Part shown: piece by piece, positions 52,601 through 64,000 of the stretch
Layout: each line of letters starts with the position of its first letter
Position numbering within the stretch: the stretch's first letter is position 1
Assembly: GCA_037013685.1 (NCBI GenBank)
Contig: CM072891.1
Span: forward strand, 988,501-1,052,500
Direction: 5' to 3'
Origin: Acridotheres tristis
Lineage: Eukaryota > Chordata > Aves > Passeriformes > Sturnidae
Length of the DNA: 64,000 nt
The notes under the pieces: model-generated
What the model was told of the DNA's origin: nothing
Databases searched by the model: none
What the model saw: only the letters and a program-made list of their open reading frames with translations
Position numbers and translations under genes: made by a program

Positions 52601-55600
52601 AGCATAGACTAAGATCTCAGTATGACTTTAAGCTATATTTTATACACAGCTATGACTGTGTCAACCCATTCCCAGAATACCATTATTGAATATCATCACA
52701 ATTTGTTTCTCCAGATTCCTTCCATAAGGACTACACAGGGGGAAAAAAACCCCTCTCACTAGCAGGCATAATTAATTTTGTGTTTGTTTTTAAAATAATC
52801 AGCTAATTAGTGGTGTGACACAGTTCATTTGTGACTTTAAAAATATTTATGATTCTTTATGATTTGATTCTATGCTTTGGAGGAAAATAGCTTCACAGTG
52901 TTTAGAGTGTAAAGCATTGCCAATTTTCTTAAAAATATTTGGACTGCTGGATTAAACCTGCCTTAATAACTGGCAGTCCATGATACAGATCAGTATTGGG
53001 CATAGGAAGAGTCAGAGAATAGAGTTACCCTAGCAGCATCTTCTTCTTCTGGATATGCTTGGTAAGTTTGAAAAATATTAAAACATGTCTTGGGATTTCT
53101 CTCTTTGCACCACTGCAGCAGTAAGTGATGGAGAAGAAACCAAATCTGGGCTGTGAAAATGAAGCTCCAGATAAAGTCATCAAAGTGCAAGTGGTTTAGC
53201 TTATGCATATCACATAATATTTACCACCAAAATAATCCTCCTATGTACTCAAATCATAGCAACATTTAAAGATACTTAAAAAAATAGACATCCTCCAACA
53301 CTTTCCTTCTACAGACATAAGTACTTAATCCAGCATGAATGGTGACATAAACTTTAATTTATGTCCTTGTAAAGCTACTCTTCAAAGAGATGAGTACCAC
53401 TTTCAAATAAAATATAATAAAATGAAACAACCCAAACCAAAAAACCCCAACTGTCATTATAATACCTGCAGAGTGATACCACTAACAGACCTGGCTGTTT
53501 GTTTCTAAGAAGAACAGCTGTGCAACAGACTGTCTGAACAGTTCCTATTACAGAATGCAACATGGATCACTGACACAAAGGAAGCACTACACCAGCTGGC
53601 TTTCTGTCTTAGAGCATTTCTATTCCTAGATGATTTACCTGTTCTCAGCCCTGTCACCTCGACATTTCTACTACCCAATTAAAAAATGATGTTTCTGGAT
53701 TCTCTTTGCTATAAATTAGATATGTTTTTGTTCAGATCAAACTGGTTACTTTTTTTTAAGTTTTGAAATACATGACTTATTTTTAAACTTCTAAAAGCTG
53801 CTTGATTATTTATTTGTGGTCTATTTTGTTCTCTTGTAGAGTTTAGATATGAAAAATTCTTTTCAAATGTATTCATATGCAGTGATCTACATTTCCTAAT
53901 CATAATCATGTCAGCAAAAGTGGAGCTGCTCTTAGGATAACATTTTAGTCTAGAAAATGATTTCCCTTTAAAATGGATTCAATGGACATGATATAAAAAG
54001 AAGATGCAAAATTACACACAACAGTTTGCATAATCAAAACAGATATGTTTTATATTCAGGCAAGATTTCTTTTTGCTACATTAAATGGAAGAAAATAGAC
54101 CTTTTGGAATTCGGCAAGTGTGCTATGGCTATAAATGCAGTAGCAGTGGAATTCCAGTAGGATTATGAAGAAGATGTACAGAACTTAAAAAAAGAAATCA
54201 ACCAAGATAAAGAAGAACAGTATAAAAGGATAAATGTTTTTTTTTTAAACTAACAATAGTCCATTTATTTCAAATAGCAACTATATTTTCTACTTTAGAA
54301 CTAAAGTTAAATTTATGAAAGCCTGAAATATGGAGGTGTATTCTTTTGTGTAGGAAATTTACTGGTCCTCTTTTAAATAAATGTAGTTCAAATGACATGT
54401 AATGAGTGTAGAGCTTCTTTCAATAAATAATATCCAAGATATATTCATATCTACATTCAGAACAAAACTTGCTCATGTTATGGAATAAGGCTTGAAGGGC
54501 TCTGCAGGTATCTCCTAGAGACACTGTTGCTCTGGAGCAGACAGATTTAAAATTATCGTTTTTCTTCCCTAATGAAAAATAATCTTGATCCAACACATAA
54601 AAATATGTCACGAATAACTACAGAAAGTACTGGATTTTTTTTTTAAAGATGATATAAGGATAAGTTTGTGATAATTGTGTGAAGGTTACTGAATGAAAAA
54701 TAAGCCACTTAATATTTTATGGGTAGAATTAATCCGTGTTAAAACTAGCAACAACAGGTTTTCTATCTCATAAAATTCTACAAGATTTCAGTTCTTTTTC
54801 TTCTCATGCTATAGAAGCAAATCAGAACTTTCCTCACGAGAAGGAAGAAAGAGAATAGCTGATAACCTTCATGTCAGGCAATCCAACTGTTATACAGTTA
54901 TATCTACTTTTCTTCCAGTGCTTGGCCAGCCTGTAGAAGAAGTGTCTCTTAATCAATGTACTAGAATTCCACTGAGCAGGGTAATTAATGGAGGAGTAAA
55001 CGATGGCAGGGAAAGGAGAAAACGGATGCAAAGCTTAGCAACCCAACATTGACCATGTGACTGGAAAGTGACACTGTTCCTGAGAAACAAGTTTTCCTTA
55101 CTTCTATGCATATTTTATGTATTTTCAGTATTAGTCAAAAACCCAATTTCACTTAGATGAAGATGACACTGACTTTCACTTCTCAGCAAAAGTAACTGGG
55201 ACAACAGTGGAATTTTTGATTTAATAGGAACTTTTCCTCCTAAGTGACATCTTTTTATAGGTGGAAATTATTTCTGCCAGTGCATTCATAAGTCATTTTC
55301 CCAGCATTGATTTAATAATGAGAAGTAGCACGCTGTCTAGAAGTAAATGTTTAATATATATCTATCATCTGTGCACAAATGCCTTCACTCATGAATCACA
55401 GGAAGAGTCATCATTAGAGGATAATCACAAAGACTCAAGGGCTGTATTAACACATCCTCCTTAACACAGATGAACTATTGCTCAGACCTGAAGGGAATCA
55501 AATATTTTAAATGCACACAGATTTTATTTATGAAGCCACCATGAAAAAACAACTTACTTCTGTTACTCACTAATTGCCTGAAGATATAGGGGATTTTTAT

Positions 55601-58027
55601 TTCTTCCAAATGCTTTAAGATTAATTTAAGAATTTACACAAGGTATCTGACCTCAATTGCAATGATTACTGTCTGCTTTACTGTGTTTACTGCATTTAAA
55701 TTCCTAGTATTTTGTGAGACAAAAAAGTGCGATTGTTAATACAAATGAAGAGTTAGTAGATTTTCAGATGAATGATAAAAATTCTAAAAATTATTTAGAT
55801 GGCTTGAATCCTACTGATTTCAAGGAGCTGAAATTTATCTTTCAAGGGTATGTGTCAGGAGTGATGGGCAGGATTCATCTCACTTAACTTTAAACTGTCT
55901 AAGCAATTTGTCAGCACTCCCTCTACAGAAATGCAGGGCTACAAATCTCTAGAGTACAATTCATTCTTTCCCCATGCAGGATCTAAGCCAGATGAATGAA
56001 TTATTCTTTGGAATAATTTTATTCTCCACTGATTACAGAAAAAACCTAAATGGCTGGCATAAAATGTGCTTTGCACATAGTCAAATGGAAGTGAAAAGAA
56101 ATCTACCTCGTGGATACCAGAGAAGTTTTAAGACACTAATGTCCACTCCAAATTAACATGACAGATCTTCAATCATTGTAACTTGCTTCCACTGTAAAAA
56201 GTCACACTGAAAAGGAGGCTGAGCCACAGAAGGGGGATGTACTTTTCCTCCTGCTGGAAGTCAAATAAGAAAGAATTATCACAATAAGACTTATAAGAGT
56301 TATGATTGTCTGGGTCTTCCCTTGTGAGTTTAGCCACCTTGTAACTCAAAGCTCTGAACTGCCCAAGCTTTGTTGGAGCAGCTTACACTCCTCCTTGTTT
56401 GCAGTAGGAGTTAATTTCTTAGATATGAATATTTCAAGTAACTGAAACCCTTTAATTCTCATGTTATTTTAAAATCTTTCCCTCAAGGTTTTTAGCTCTG
56501 GACAACCATTAGCAGACATATGTAAAATAAGTACTTTTTGTTTCAGTCCTGTTTTAATGGCTGGGTGTTTGCAAAATTAAAAAGATATTACACTAGATAA
56601 TGACTGTTGTAATTGCTTGTAGTCTCAACACAGATTTCTAATGGGAAAAATATGTCTTACCCTCACTTGCCTCTAGCATAGAGTCATAATTGGATAGGGA
56701 AATCAGACATACAGTGCAACAATTCAGTGAGTAAATTGAGGACTTCTGTTTCCACACTTCACATACCTGACAGTCTGCTACTTTAAAGGAATTTGAAAAA
56801 ATAAAGAACGGCATGCTATTAGCAATGACATCTACTGCTTACTGAAGGGCATAGGTAGATTGATAAAGAAGGGTTTTCTTTCAAACAAAAAAAGGGATTT
56901 ATACTTTTTTATAGTTGCACACTGTGATGTGACTGATTGGTTGTTGCAGAGCTAATAAAAAGATGACTACTTGCAGCTGATAGTATATCCTATTTCCATC
57001 TAATTTAATGGTTTTCTGCTGGGCTGATGGGAACCTAATCACAAAACATTGAAGATTCAGCTATTTCAAAACCTGGTTGCAATTTCTACTGTTTTCTGAC
57101 TACTTAGCCTTACTTCCTAGAAATCTAACCTCTTACTACTTGTGAATTTAATCATTAAAGTGTACACTAACATTATAATATGTAAATATCACTGTCTCCA
57201 ACCAAACATATGAGAGTAAATAGTACCTTTTTATGCCAGAGATAATTATAATTTTTCTTTCTTCTTAATGATGCCTAATTAATTACTCTAGGTAATGCAC
57301 TAATAATAAAAAAAATAAGACAGTCTCTACCTTAGAAGACTTACTGGCTGAAGGTAAAAAAATCAAAGAAAGTGAGGGCAGTTGTTGTGCAAAGGCAGAA
57401 TTGACAGACCGTTTCCATGAAGTATTTGTACATTAAAGCCTTATTTTTTTAACCTATTAATACGGACCTGTGACTGGGTTCTGCAAATCCAAGGTAGTCA
57501 CAATTTTAAAAGCCAATGTGTTAAACCAACAGCCACTTGGAAATGCAGTGGTCTCAAAGTTTCTGGAGGCTAAATGTAGACAGATATTCCTCATTTAATT
57601 GCACAAATACAAAAGATATCAGAACACCCTAATGGCTTCCTACATTGTTGTTGTCAGGTGATAGTTAGGACCTAACAAAAAAGCCAAATCAATACTATTT
57701 GAATTATTCCTTACATGGCAAGCAAAATATGGACATGTACCTTAATGCATAAATATTCCTAGATAATTTTTTTTCTTCTGGGCATAAAATGAGGCTGCAT
57801 AAATTCCTGTAATTAGATCTATATGTAGTCTCAAAGTGCCAAAGCTGAGCATGTAATTGTGTTCCTGAGCTGGTCTCATATTAGTCGGTGATTTTTCACT
57901 TGCTCAGGTTAAGCTATCACTGATAAAAAATATCTTCATGGCTTCACAGCCACTAACGTCTAGCACAGACCTTCTTTTCAGTTAGCACCAATACATATGT
58001 AGTAGTATATTAATGTTATTCATATAA
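49657..58027. other. AT-rich gene-free stretch
   Basis: No exon, RNA gene or recognisable transposon is seen. There are no gag-, pol- or env-like frames between the two LTRs, which argues against a single provirus. Minor features are an alternating AT tract near 51919-51938 and A/T-rich simple sequence. A GC-richer patch at 52190-52330 is not obviously coding. Confidence 0.55.
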
Positions 58028-58050
58028 AAATAATAATAATAATAATAATT
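58028..58050. repeat. (TAA)n microsatellite
   Basis: Seven or so TAA/AAT units stand in tandem (aataataataataataataat core) within AT-rich sequence. Confidence 0.9.
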
Positions 58051-58314
58051 CATAATATGTTATACTTCAGCAGCCAATGAATATGAAGTTCAGAAAGTTA
58101 AGATAATTTGAATGAGCTCTTGTAACCCTTTCTTTCAAAACTAGTCACACATTTGAACCATCCTACCAAACATTAGACTCTTTTATTAGACTTAAATCCA
58201 CTAAAAATTATGTAAGAAATTAATAGAAAATATGTGGTTACCTCGAAATTACAAACAGAAATAATATTTGTTTTAGTGGATTAGTGTTTTTTTCTTTGAC
58301 ATTAGTTAGATGGT

Positions 58315-59339
58315 TGTATTGTGCTTTTTGTGGCAAGGTTGTGATGGCAGAGGGCCTATGGGGTGGTTTCTGTATGGAGCTTCTATAAGCTTTGCCTATA
58401 TTTGACAGAGCCAATGCCAGCCAGCTCCAAGACAGACCTGACACTGGCCACAGCCATGGTGGTAGCACCTCTGAGGTAAAATATTAGAGAAAGGGGGGAA
58501 AAAACCCTACATATCAATCAGAAGAGATGAGTGAGAATATGTGAGAGGAGCTACTCTGCAGACACCCAGCCCAGCAGGAGGAGGCAGGAGGTTGTCCAGC
58601 TGCTGGAGCAGAGATTCCTCTGCAGTCCGTGGTGAAGACTATGGTAGGCTGTCACCCTGCAGCACATGGAGGACCACAGTGGAGCAGGAATTCACCTGCA
58701 ACCCCTGGAGGACTGTGCTCAGAGCACACGGATATGCTTGGAGGAGACTGTGAGCCCACAGACCCCACACTGGAGCAGCCTGTTCCTGAAGGACTGAACT
58801 ACATGGAAGGGACCCACACTGGAGCAGTTTGTGAAGAACTGTAGTCTGTGGGAAGGATTCATATTGGAGAAGTTTGTGGAGGACGGTGTTCCATGGTAGG
58901 AATCTCATGCTGGAGCAGGGGCAGAGTGTGAGGAGTCTTCCCACTGAGGAAGATGGAGTGGCAGAGACAACACTTGATGAAGACACCAAAACCCTCATTT
59001 CTTCTTCCTCTGCACCACTGGGCAGGAGGAGGTAGAGAAAATCAGGAGTGAGGTTGAACCCAGGAAGAAGGGAAGGGTAGGGAGAAAGTATTTTAAGAAT
59101 TAGTTTTATTTGTGGTTATCCTACTCTGATATTACCTACTCTGATTGGTAATAAATTAGAATAATTTCCCCAATCTGAACCTGTTCTGCCACGACAGTAA
59201 TTGGTGAGCAACCTCTCCCAGCCCTTGTCTCAAAGAAGAAGCCTTCCCTTACACGTTCATTTCCATGTCCAGCTGAGGAGGGCAGTGATGGAGCACATTT
59301 GGTGGGCATGTAGAGTCCAGTCAGGATCAACCCACCACC
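58315..59339 (+). mobile_element. Second solo LTR of the same family
   Basis: The element starts tgtattgtgctttttgtggc and ends gatcaacccaccacc. It is collinear with the LTR at 46896-47884, sharing the agagccaatgccag block, the tandem units keyed by acccacactggagcag (58676-58920) and the U5 end. Its poly(A) signal AATAAA survives at 59150-59155. A 10-base direct repeat, CTACTCTGAT at 59121-59130 and 59136-59145, is private to it. Flanking five-base sites ATGGT and GTTGT agree at only three positions, so target duplication is uncertain. The roughly 10.4 kb between the two LTRs shows no viral genes, and the first LTR has its own site duplication. These are therefore probably two independent insertions. 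Confidence 0.8.
58676..58920 (+). repeat. Imperfect tandem units in second LTR
   Basis: Units carrying variants of acccacactggagcag or attggagaagtttgtg recur at roughly 45-60 bp spacing, matching the array in the first LTR. The stop-poor repeated text explains the 119-codon minus-strand frame at 58639-58998. Confidence 0.7.
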
Positions 59340-59400
59340 GTTGTTGTGATTATTGTCTTTTATAGAAATTCTACATCTTAAAACAGAAGAGGAAGTCATT
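59340..59400. other. Short spacer between LTR and CR1
   Basis: About 61 bp of AT-rich sequence (ttgttgtgattattgtcttt and following) separates the LTR end from the CR1 start. No feature is seen. Confidence 0.6.
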
Positions 59401-59826
59401 GGAGCTGGTGAAAAGTCATGTCCTGTGAGGAGCAGCTGAAGGCTTTGGGCTTGTCTAACACGGAGAAAAGGAGGCCGTGAGGTGACACCTCATTGCTCTC
59501 TCCAGCTTCCTGCAGAGGGGAAGGGAGCACCGGGTGCTGGGCTCTGTTCCCTGGTATCCAGTGACAGGAGGTGTGGAAATGGTTCAAAACCGTGCCGGGG
59601 AGACTCAGATTAGACATTAGGAAGCATTTCTTGACCAAGAGAGTGGTTAAACACTGGAACAGGCTTACTAGAGGGGTGGTCAATGCCCCCGTGTCCAAGA
59701 GAACCTGTCAGTGTTGAAAAGGCATCTGGACAATGCCCCTAATAATAGCCCTGAGCTGGTCAGGCACTTGGACTAGATGATCACTGAAGGTCCCTTCCAA
59801 CAGGAACATTCTGTTCTGTTCTATTC
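59401..59826 (+). mobile_element. CR1 LINE 3' fragment, plus strand
   Basis: The sequence begins in the end of the CR1 ORF2 region (ggagctggtgaaaagtcatg, then cctgtgaggagcagctgaag), passes through the block with agattagacattaggaagca and the gtggttaaacactggaacag segment, and ends with actagatgatcactgaaggt followed by degenerate terminal octamers (attctgttctgttctattc). It is 426 bp long, 5'-truncated and without reverse transcriptase. It is more diverged than the 3' core at 7947-8040. A 100-codon frame on the opposite strand is only the antisense shadow of this repeat. Confidence 0.9.
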
Positions 59827-62099
59827 CTAAGACTAAACCAGAGAATTTTATGATAACATCCTCCATGGGTTTCTTAAATAAATAGTAGAAAACACCAACA
59901 TGCCTTTGCATATTTCCTGTCTTTATTTCCCTCTCTCTTTCTTTATAATCTATAATGTAACTTCAGAGATATTATGAACAGCTGGACTTTACAACTCTCT
60001 GTAAATGACTTCTGAAAACTTGTTTTAGTCTGTCCTACTCCAGTTGTTGACTAAATTGAATAAGACACCTTAGAGTCTTATTCATTGTTTCTACTTACTG
60101 TGAATTGCATAATTTCCTTTAATAGGCACCTTTTCCTTACTTAAACCTTAAACATATTTCAAGGGGTTTTTTTCTGTGAATATGCAGAACCTGAGCATGG
60201 AAACAAATGCAGCTTTCTTTATAAGTCTTTGCCTTTCTTCTTGCTATCTGAAAGGTCAAATATATTTTAACTCAAATTACAGGTAATCAAAACCAAGAAA
60301 TTCGAAATAATTCATATGCTTCCCTCTAATATACCCTGTGTTACTGCCTCAGGACAGGAAACAATTATTTTTGCCTAATTGGATTTGTTCAGCCTTAATG
60401 GTTTCTCTACGGAATTTACTAATTTCCAAAAGGGCTACAGCAAGAGACATAAATGGGCGTGGTTTTAATTTACTAAAGAGATGTAGAGAGAGGATGTCAA
60501 AATGGTATTTCAGAGATATCCAGTAAGAAATTTTCTGGAAATTTAATGGAAAATTATTAACATCCAAGCATGCAAGGGCACTCTAACTTTATTTGCGTGT
60601 GTGCAGTACATGTAACATATAAGAGGTATCGGGCCAGTACCAAAATTGCAAAATGTTTTTCTGTAAACAGAATACAGTATTAATAGGGATGATGCATATT
60701 ATTACCAGTATATTTTTTGCATAAGGAATTCCCTTATTTTGACTTATTTCTTCTGAAATATTCCATTGAATTTGACTACTAACAAACAAGTTAACATACC
60801 GTGAAATAACACATTTCTTGGATAGTTCTTCCTGTGGCCTTGAGTATGGAAGCTGCAGCCTGTAGTTATTTTAAAAAATGCTACTACAGTTTTACAACAT
60901 ATATTTTAACGCTCTAAATGGTACCTACAATTCCATTATGATTCATCCATAAATCCCATATCAGCATGTCAAATACCAAGGGTAATCTGTATTGTTACTA
61001 TGTAGTTAGCTCAATCTATCAAGGAATTATGAGCATGTTTGGTATTCTGAAGTGAGGAGATGATCAGACTGTGGCAGACCATCCTCAAGCCACACAGACA
61101 CGTAATTTGATAACTACTAGTTGCCTTGAAATTTTACACAGTCATAGCTATAATGAGAAAAGAGGAAGTGTTTCTCCACTTCCACATCTATGTATATGAC
61201 CCAGCAAGAATCTGACCACAGTGCCAGGACAAGATATTAAAATTAACTACACCTCTTTGCACCCAACTTTGAACAACTGTTCTCTTGAGTGAATAGTCCT
61301 GTTTGTGTCCCCACTTTGGGACTGCAATGGATTCTGCAGTCACTGGCCTCTTCAAGAAACAATAAAATGGCTGGGTGAAGCAAGGTTTTATAAAAATAAG
61401 TTGTTCAAAAACCACTTACAGAATCAGTTGAAAAGGCTATGATGAAAGCCAGAAGTCAGGAAGAGTTAAAAGATGGGGTTGTGGCAGGAAAGGAAGCATA
61501 TCTAACTAATCTCTGGAGAAATTAGGTGGAAACAAATACAGTAAATCCTACAGAAATGAAAATCTTGTGTAGTTGGAGACAAATCCTTCAAGAGAGAGTT
61601 CACAGACTATGGCCAGGCTGACAATCATGCTGGTAAGAGTAGAAGAGTGTAAGAATACATGTGTGCTGAGAGGAGCCCAGCCTACTCTGGAGCAATTAAA
61701 CATCTGACATTATCAATATTTAGACAAGCCCAAAAGTTTGTTAGGGAGAACTTTATGGCCTAGAGCACAGTCTATACCTCTATATGGCATTTTTTCCCTT
61801 TCAATGCTTTGATTTTCCCATCTCTAATACACAAAAGAGAATCCTAGCCTTCTTTCAAGCACTGCTAATAAAATATCCTGAAATGCAGTTAATGTTAATA
61901 TTGCTGCTGTATGGGGACAGGTTGTGTTCTAGAATCTGTAAGAGTATATGTAAGAGTATATGTATCACCTTTTCTGCCAGTGAAACTGTAGCAGCATAGG
62001 TCCTCAGAGTCTGTTGATAATAACTCTTAATTGGTTAGGTATAATTTTTAAAAAGGGAAATTTCTGCAAAAGTGAAAGGAGAAACTACAGTTTAATTAT
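59827..62099. other. AT-rich unique sequence, no gene seen
   Basis: No exon or named repeat is recognised. A moderately GC-richer stretch at 61400-61760 has no convincing frame. A small tandem duplication, gtaagagtatat, occurs at 61938-61961. Confidence 0.55.
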
Positions 62100-63250
62100 A
62101 TGACTGGATCTATGCAATGGCGTGCCAGTAACACTCGCTCCAGCAGTAGACTCCTGTCACTGTCCCTGCACTGGCTTGCGTGCCTGCCTAACCACTTGGT
62201 GAGGCAATTAAATTTGCTAACCCAGCAGAAAACTAATCTGGGGTGGGAAGGCAGGGGGAGGAAATAGGGGGAACATTACTATCCTTTTCAGTGGTAACAA
62301 GCTGTTAGATTGGCTCAAACGCATCATATAACCACACCATGAATTTTTATGCTTGGCAAAGTATTTAGGTTCTTGTTCATCAGAGCAATTAAAAGTATGT
62401 CTCAATTGAGGTGTAGGAGCAATCTCACTCATATTCAGCAGAGTATTTCCCTTTACACCTAGGTTTTTATGCCTTTCTGTTTAGCTCTGTGTTTTAGTAT
62501 CTGGCTGGCATTGTTCATGTACTTGGAATTGACCAGCACTGAATTAGAATTCACAGAGTTTGAAACTTCATTCTGTGGTTCTGTATTGGGACATATTCAA
62601 AATCTTTGCTTATTTGTAGTCAATTTAGCTATATGCTATCTTCTAATTCCTCAGAAGTCCATTATAAAAACTTATCCTCGTCATTCACACCTATAGCGTG
62701 TTCTTTTTTGCAGTGTTTTAGAAGTAAGGAGCTCCTGAGACGGGTATGAGGCAAACGGCCTTTTGATTGGTATGCATTAGGCAATTTTATATGCAAACTT
62801 ATTTTGATATCCATGTAGTTAGGGGGGCTTTATTCTCTTTCTGTGCGTTTAAAAGCCATAACAATTAAAATTAAACTAATATAAAACTTTGCAGAGGAAT
62901 CACTCAATTTTTAAGTGAAACAGCTTTTAGCATAAAAAGCCTGGGTCTTCAAAATCATTGAGTGAGATTTTCCCTGTTTATTTTGCAGATGGGTTTTCCG
63001 AGGTAGAAAAATGTAATTATAGGGAAAGCAGTAAAATGTGAGCTGGTTGAGGCATAAAGTGCAGCACTTAGAATAAGACAATCGCCTAAATTCCCTGATT
63101 GACAGATGGATGTCACATTAGATGAAAATGATAACAGATTTAGTGGACTGAAGACTAACTTCCTCTTGACAGTGCCCTGACCCTTAACCTACAACCTGAC
63201 TCCTGTTAGCTTCACTAACACAGGGTAATTGTCACAGGTGCAGGATAAAA
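62100..63250. promoter_or_regulatory. Candidate conserved noncoding element block
   Basis: CpGs are retained through this block (near 62121, 62135, 62179, 62320, 62741, 62756, 62846, 62999 and 63083), and sequence complexity is high compared with the flanks. An exact PBX-MEIS/PREP composite site lies at 63096-63105. No open frame resembles a protein. I infer a possible regulatory element, or a group of them, on texture and motif content only. Confidence 0.3.
63096..63105 (+). promoter_or_regulatory. PBX-MEIS/PREP composite site TGATTGACAG
   Basis: TGATTGACAG is the known decameric site bound by PBX with MEIS or PREP (TALE homeodomain) partners. The match is exact and is followed by ATGGATGTCACATTA. 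An exact 10-mer is expected by chance less than once in 64 kb on two strands, so it is mildly notable inside a candidate conserved block. A near match, TGATTGACAT, lies at 19955-19964. Confidence 0.4.
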
Positions 63251-64000
63251 GAAACCCCTACAGCAGCTACCAGTGGTCAGAGGCTGATTTCTTTTGATGA
63301 CCAGAAATGCACTGTTGAGATATAGTCAAGAAGTCCTGACCTCTGATGACCTTTCAGGGCATTAAAATTTACCCCTGGGAAAAGGAAACTATATAAAAGG
63401 AAAATGCTCTGTTCTGACTAATGCAAAGCAATATTTTAACAGTGTAATAATTAAGTTGACAAACAAAGCTGAATGATGTAAAGTAATTTATATTCATCAA
63501 CACAAAAGCATGTTTCTCACACAATTGTAGCAGGGTTTCAACAAAGACCAGTATTATACACTCAATAGAGTTCATGGGTTTTATAATTATGAGTAAATTC
63601 TTTACCATGTCATACTTGGGATATGTGTACTACTCCAAAATAATTTTGTTGTATTTATATGCTAATAACAGCCTTTCAATAGAAGCCAGTTCTTTGAATT
63701 GTATTTAAATTTTAGGAAGGTAGAGGATTGTAACAGTATTTATAAATGACATGCTGACAACTGTTAGACTTCACAAAAGTTTATAGCTCCTTCTGTTAGG
63801 AAATAGAGTACATTTTATTCTTATTTTCTTCAGCAATATGAATGGGGAGTTCAAAAAACACAGAGCAACACAATAAGCTATGCAAATACATTTTATAATA
63901 GAAGAAAGAATAATATAGAAGAAAACAAAATGACCGTGTCTCTCATTAGACTGAAGTCAATGCAGTAACCTGTCCATGTCAGGTCTTCTACACATAGAAA
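63251..64000. other. AT-rich noncoding end of window
   Basis: No gene or repeat is recognised. The short minus-strand frame at 63369-63608 resembles no known protein. Confidence 0.55.

Noticed and set aside
55855..55905. Text ggattcatctcacttaactt that seemed reminiscent of an interspersed avian repeat
   Set aside because: I could not name the repeat or find a second copy in the window.
58639..58998. 119-codon minus-strand frame
   Set aside because: It is antisense to the tandem units of the second LTR.
46896..59339. One full-length provirus bounded by the two LTRs
   Set aside because: There are no viral genes between them, the LTRs are diverged, and the left LTR has its own target duplication.
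59396..59698. 100-codon minus-strand frame
   Set aside because: It is antisense to the CR1 3' fragment.
62970..63006. Splice-like pattern: pyrimidine tract, ttttgcag, then gaggtagaa, suggesting a 14-base microexon
   Set aside because: Single acceptor- and donor-like motifs are common by chance, and there is no flanking coding context.

Overview
This window looks like intergenic or intronic DNA from a bird nuclear genome. The main evidence is three CR1 LINE fragments, including the characteristic CR1 3' end with its ATTCTRTG-type tail (7947-8040 and 40101-40895 on the minus strand, 59401-59826 on the plus strand). Two copies of a roughly 1-kb endogenous-retrovirus LTR that I recognise from avian genomes support this. 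The rest fits: AT-rich, CpG-poor single-copy sequence with few repeats and no mammalian SINEs. The LTR type suggests a non-galliform bird, but that is an inference from memory. I found no protein-coding exon, tRNA, rRNA or CRISPR array I can defend. Nearly all open frames are under 130 codons, most lack an ATG start, and none resembles a host protein.

Layout. 1-13.2 kb: AT-rich unique sequence with simple repeats and a 94-bp CR1 tail near 8.0 kb. 13.2-16.5 kb: a cluster of old transposon relics. These are a possible ancient CR1-like LINE piece (about 13264-13770, +), a probable dead piggyBac-type transposase (14527-15139, -) with a frameshift and a damaged catalytic region, and a weak hAT-like match (16024-16464, -). 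16.5-40.1 kb: a gene desert containing several blocks that may be conserved noncoding elements (22.3-22.97, 28.12-28.52, 31.19-31.62 and 32.56-33.76 kb), judged by retained CpGs and clustered homeodomain, SOX, TCF and POU core motifs. 40.1-40.9 kb: the longest CR1 copy, still carrying the decayed end of its reverse transcriptase. 46.9-47.9 kb: a solo LTR with a 5-bp target-site duplication. 49.0-49.66 kb: an unusually long open frame (219 codons) with no recognisable protein. 58.3-59.8 kb: a second LTR in the same orientation, followed 61 bp later by a CR1 tail. 62.1-63.25 kb: another candidate regulatory block, containing an exact PBX/MEIS-PREP composite site.

No genes work together here. 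The window is best read as part of a gene desert or a long intron that may hold cis-regulatory elements, with a thin layer of transposon fossils of different ages. The most notable item is the piggyBac relic, because DNA transposons of this superfamily are uncommon in bird genomes. No new multi-gene system was found.
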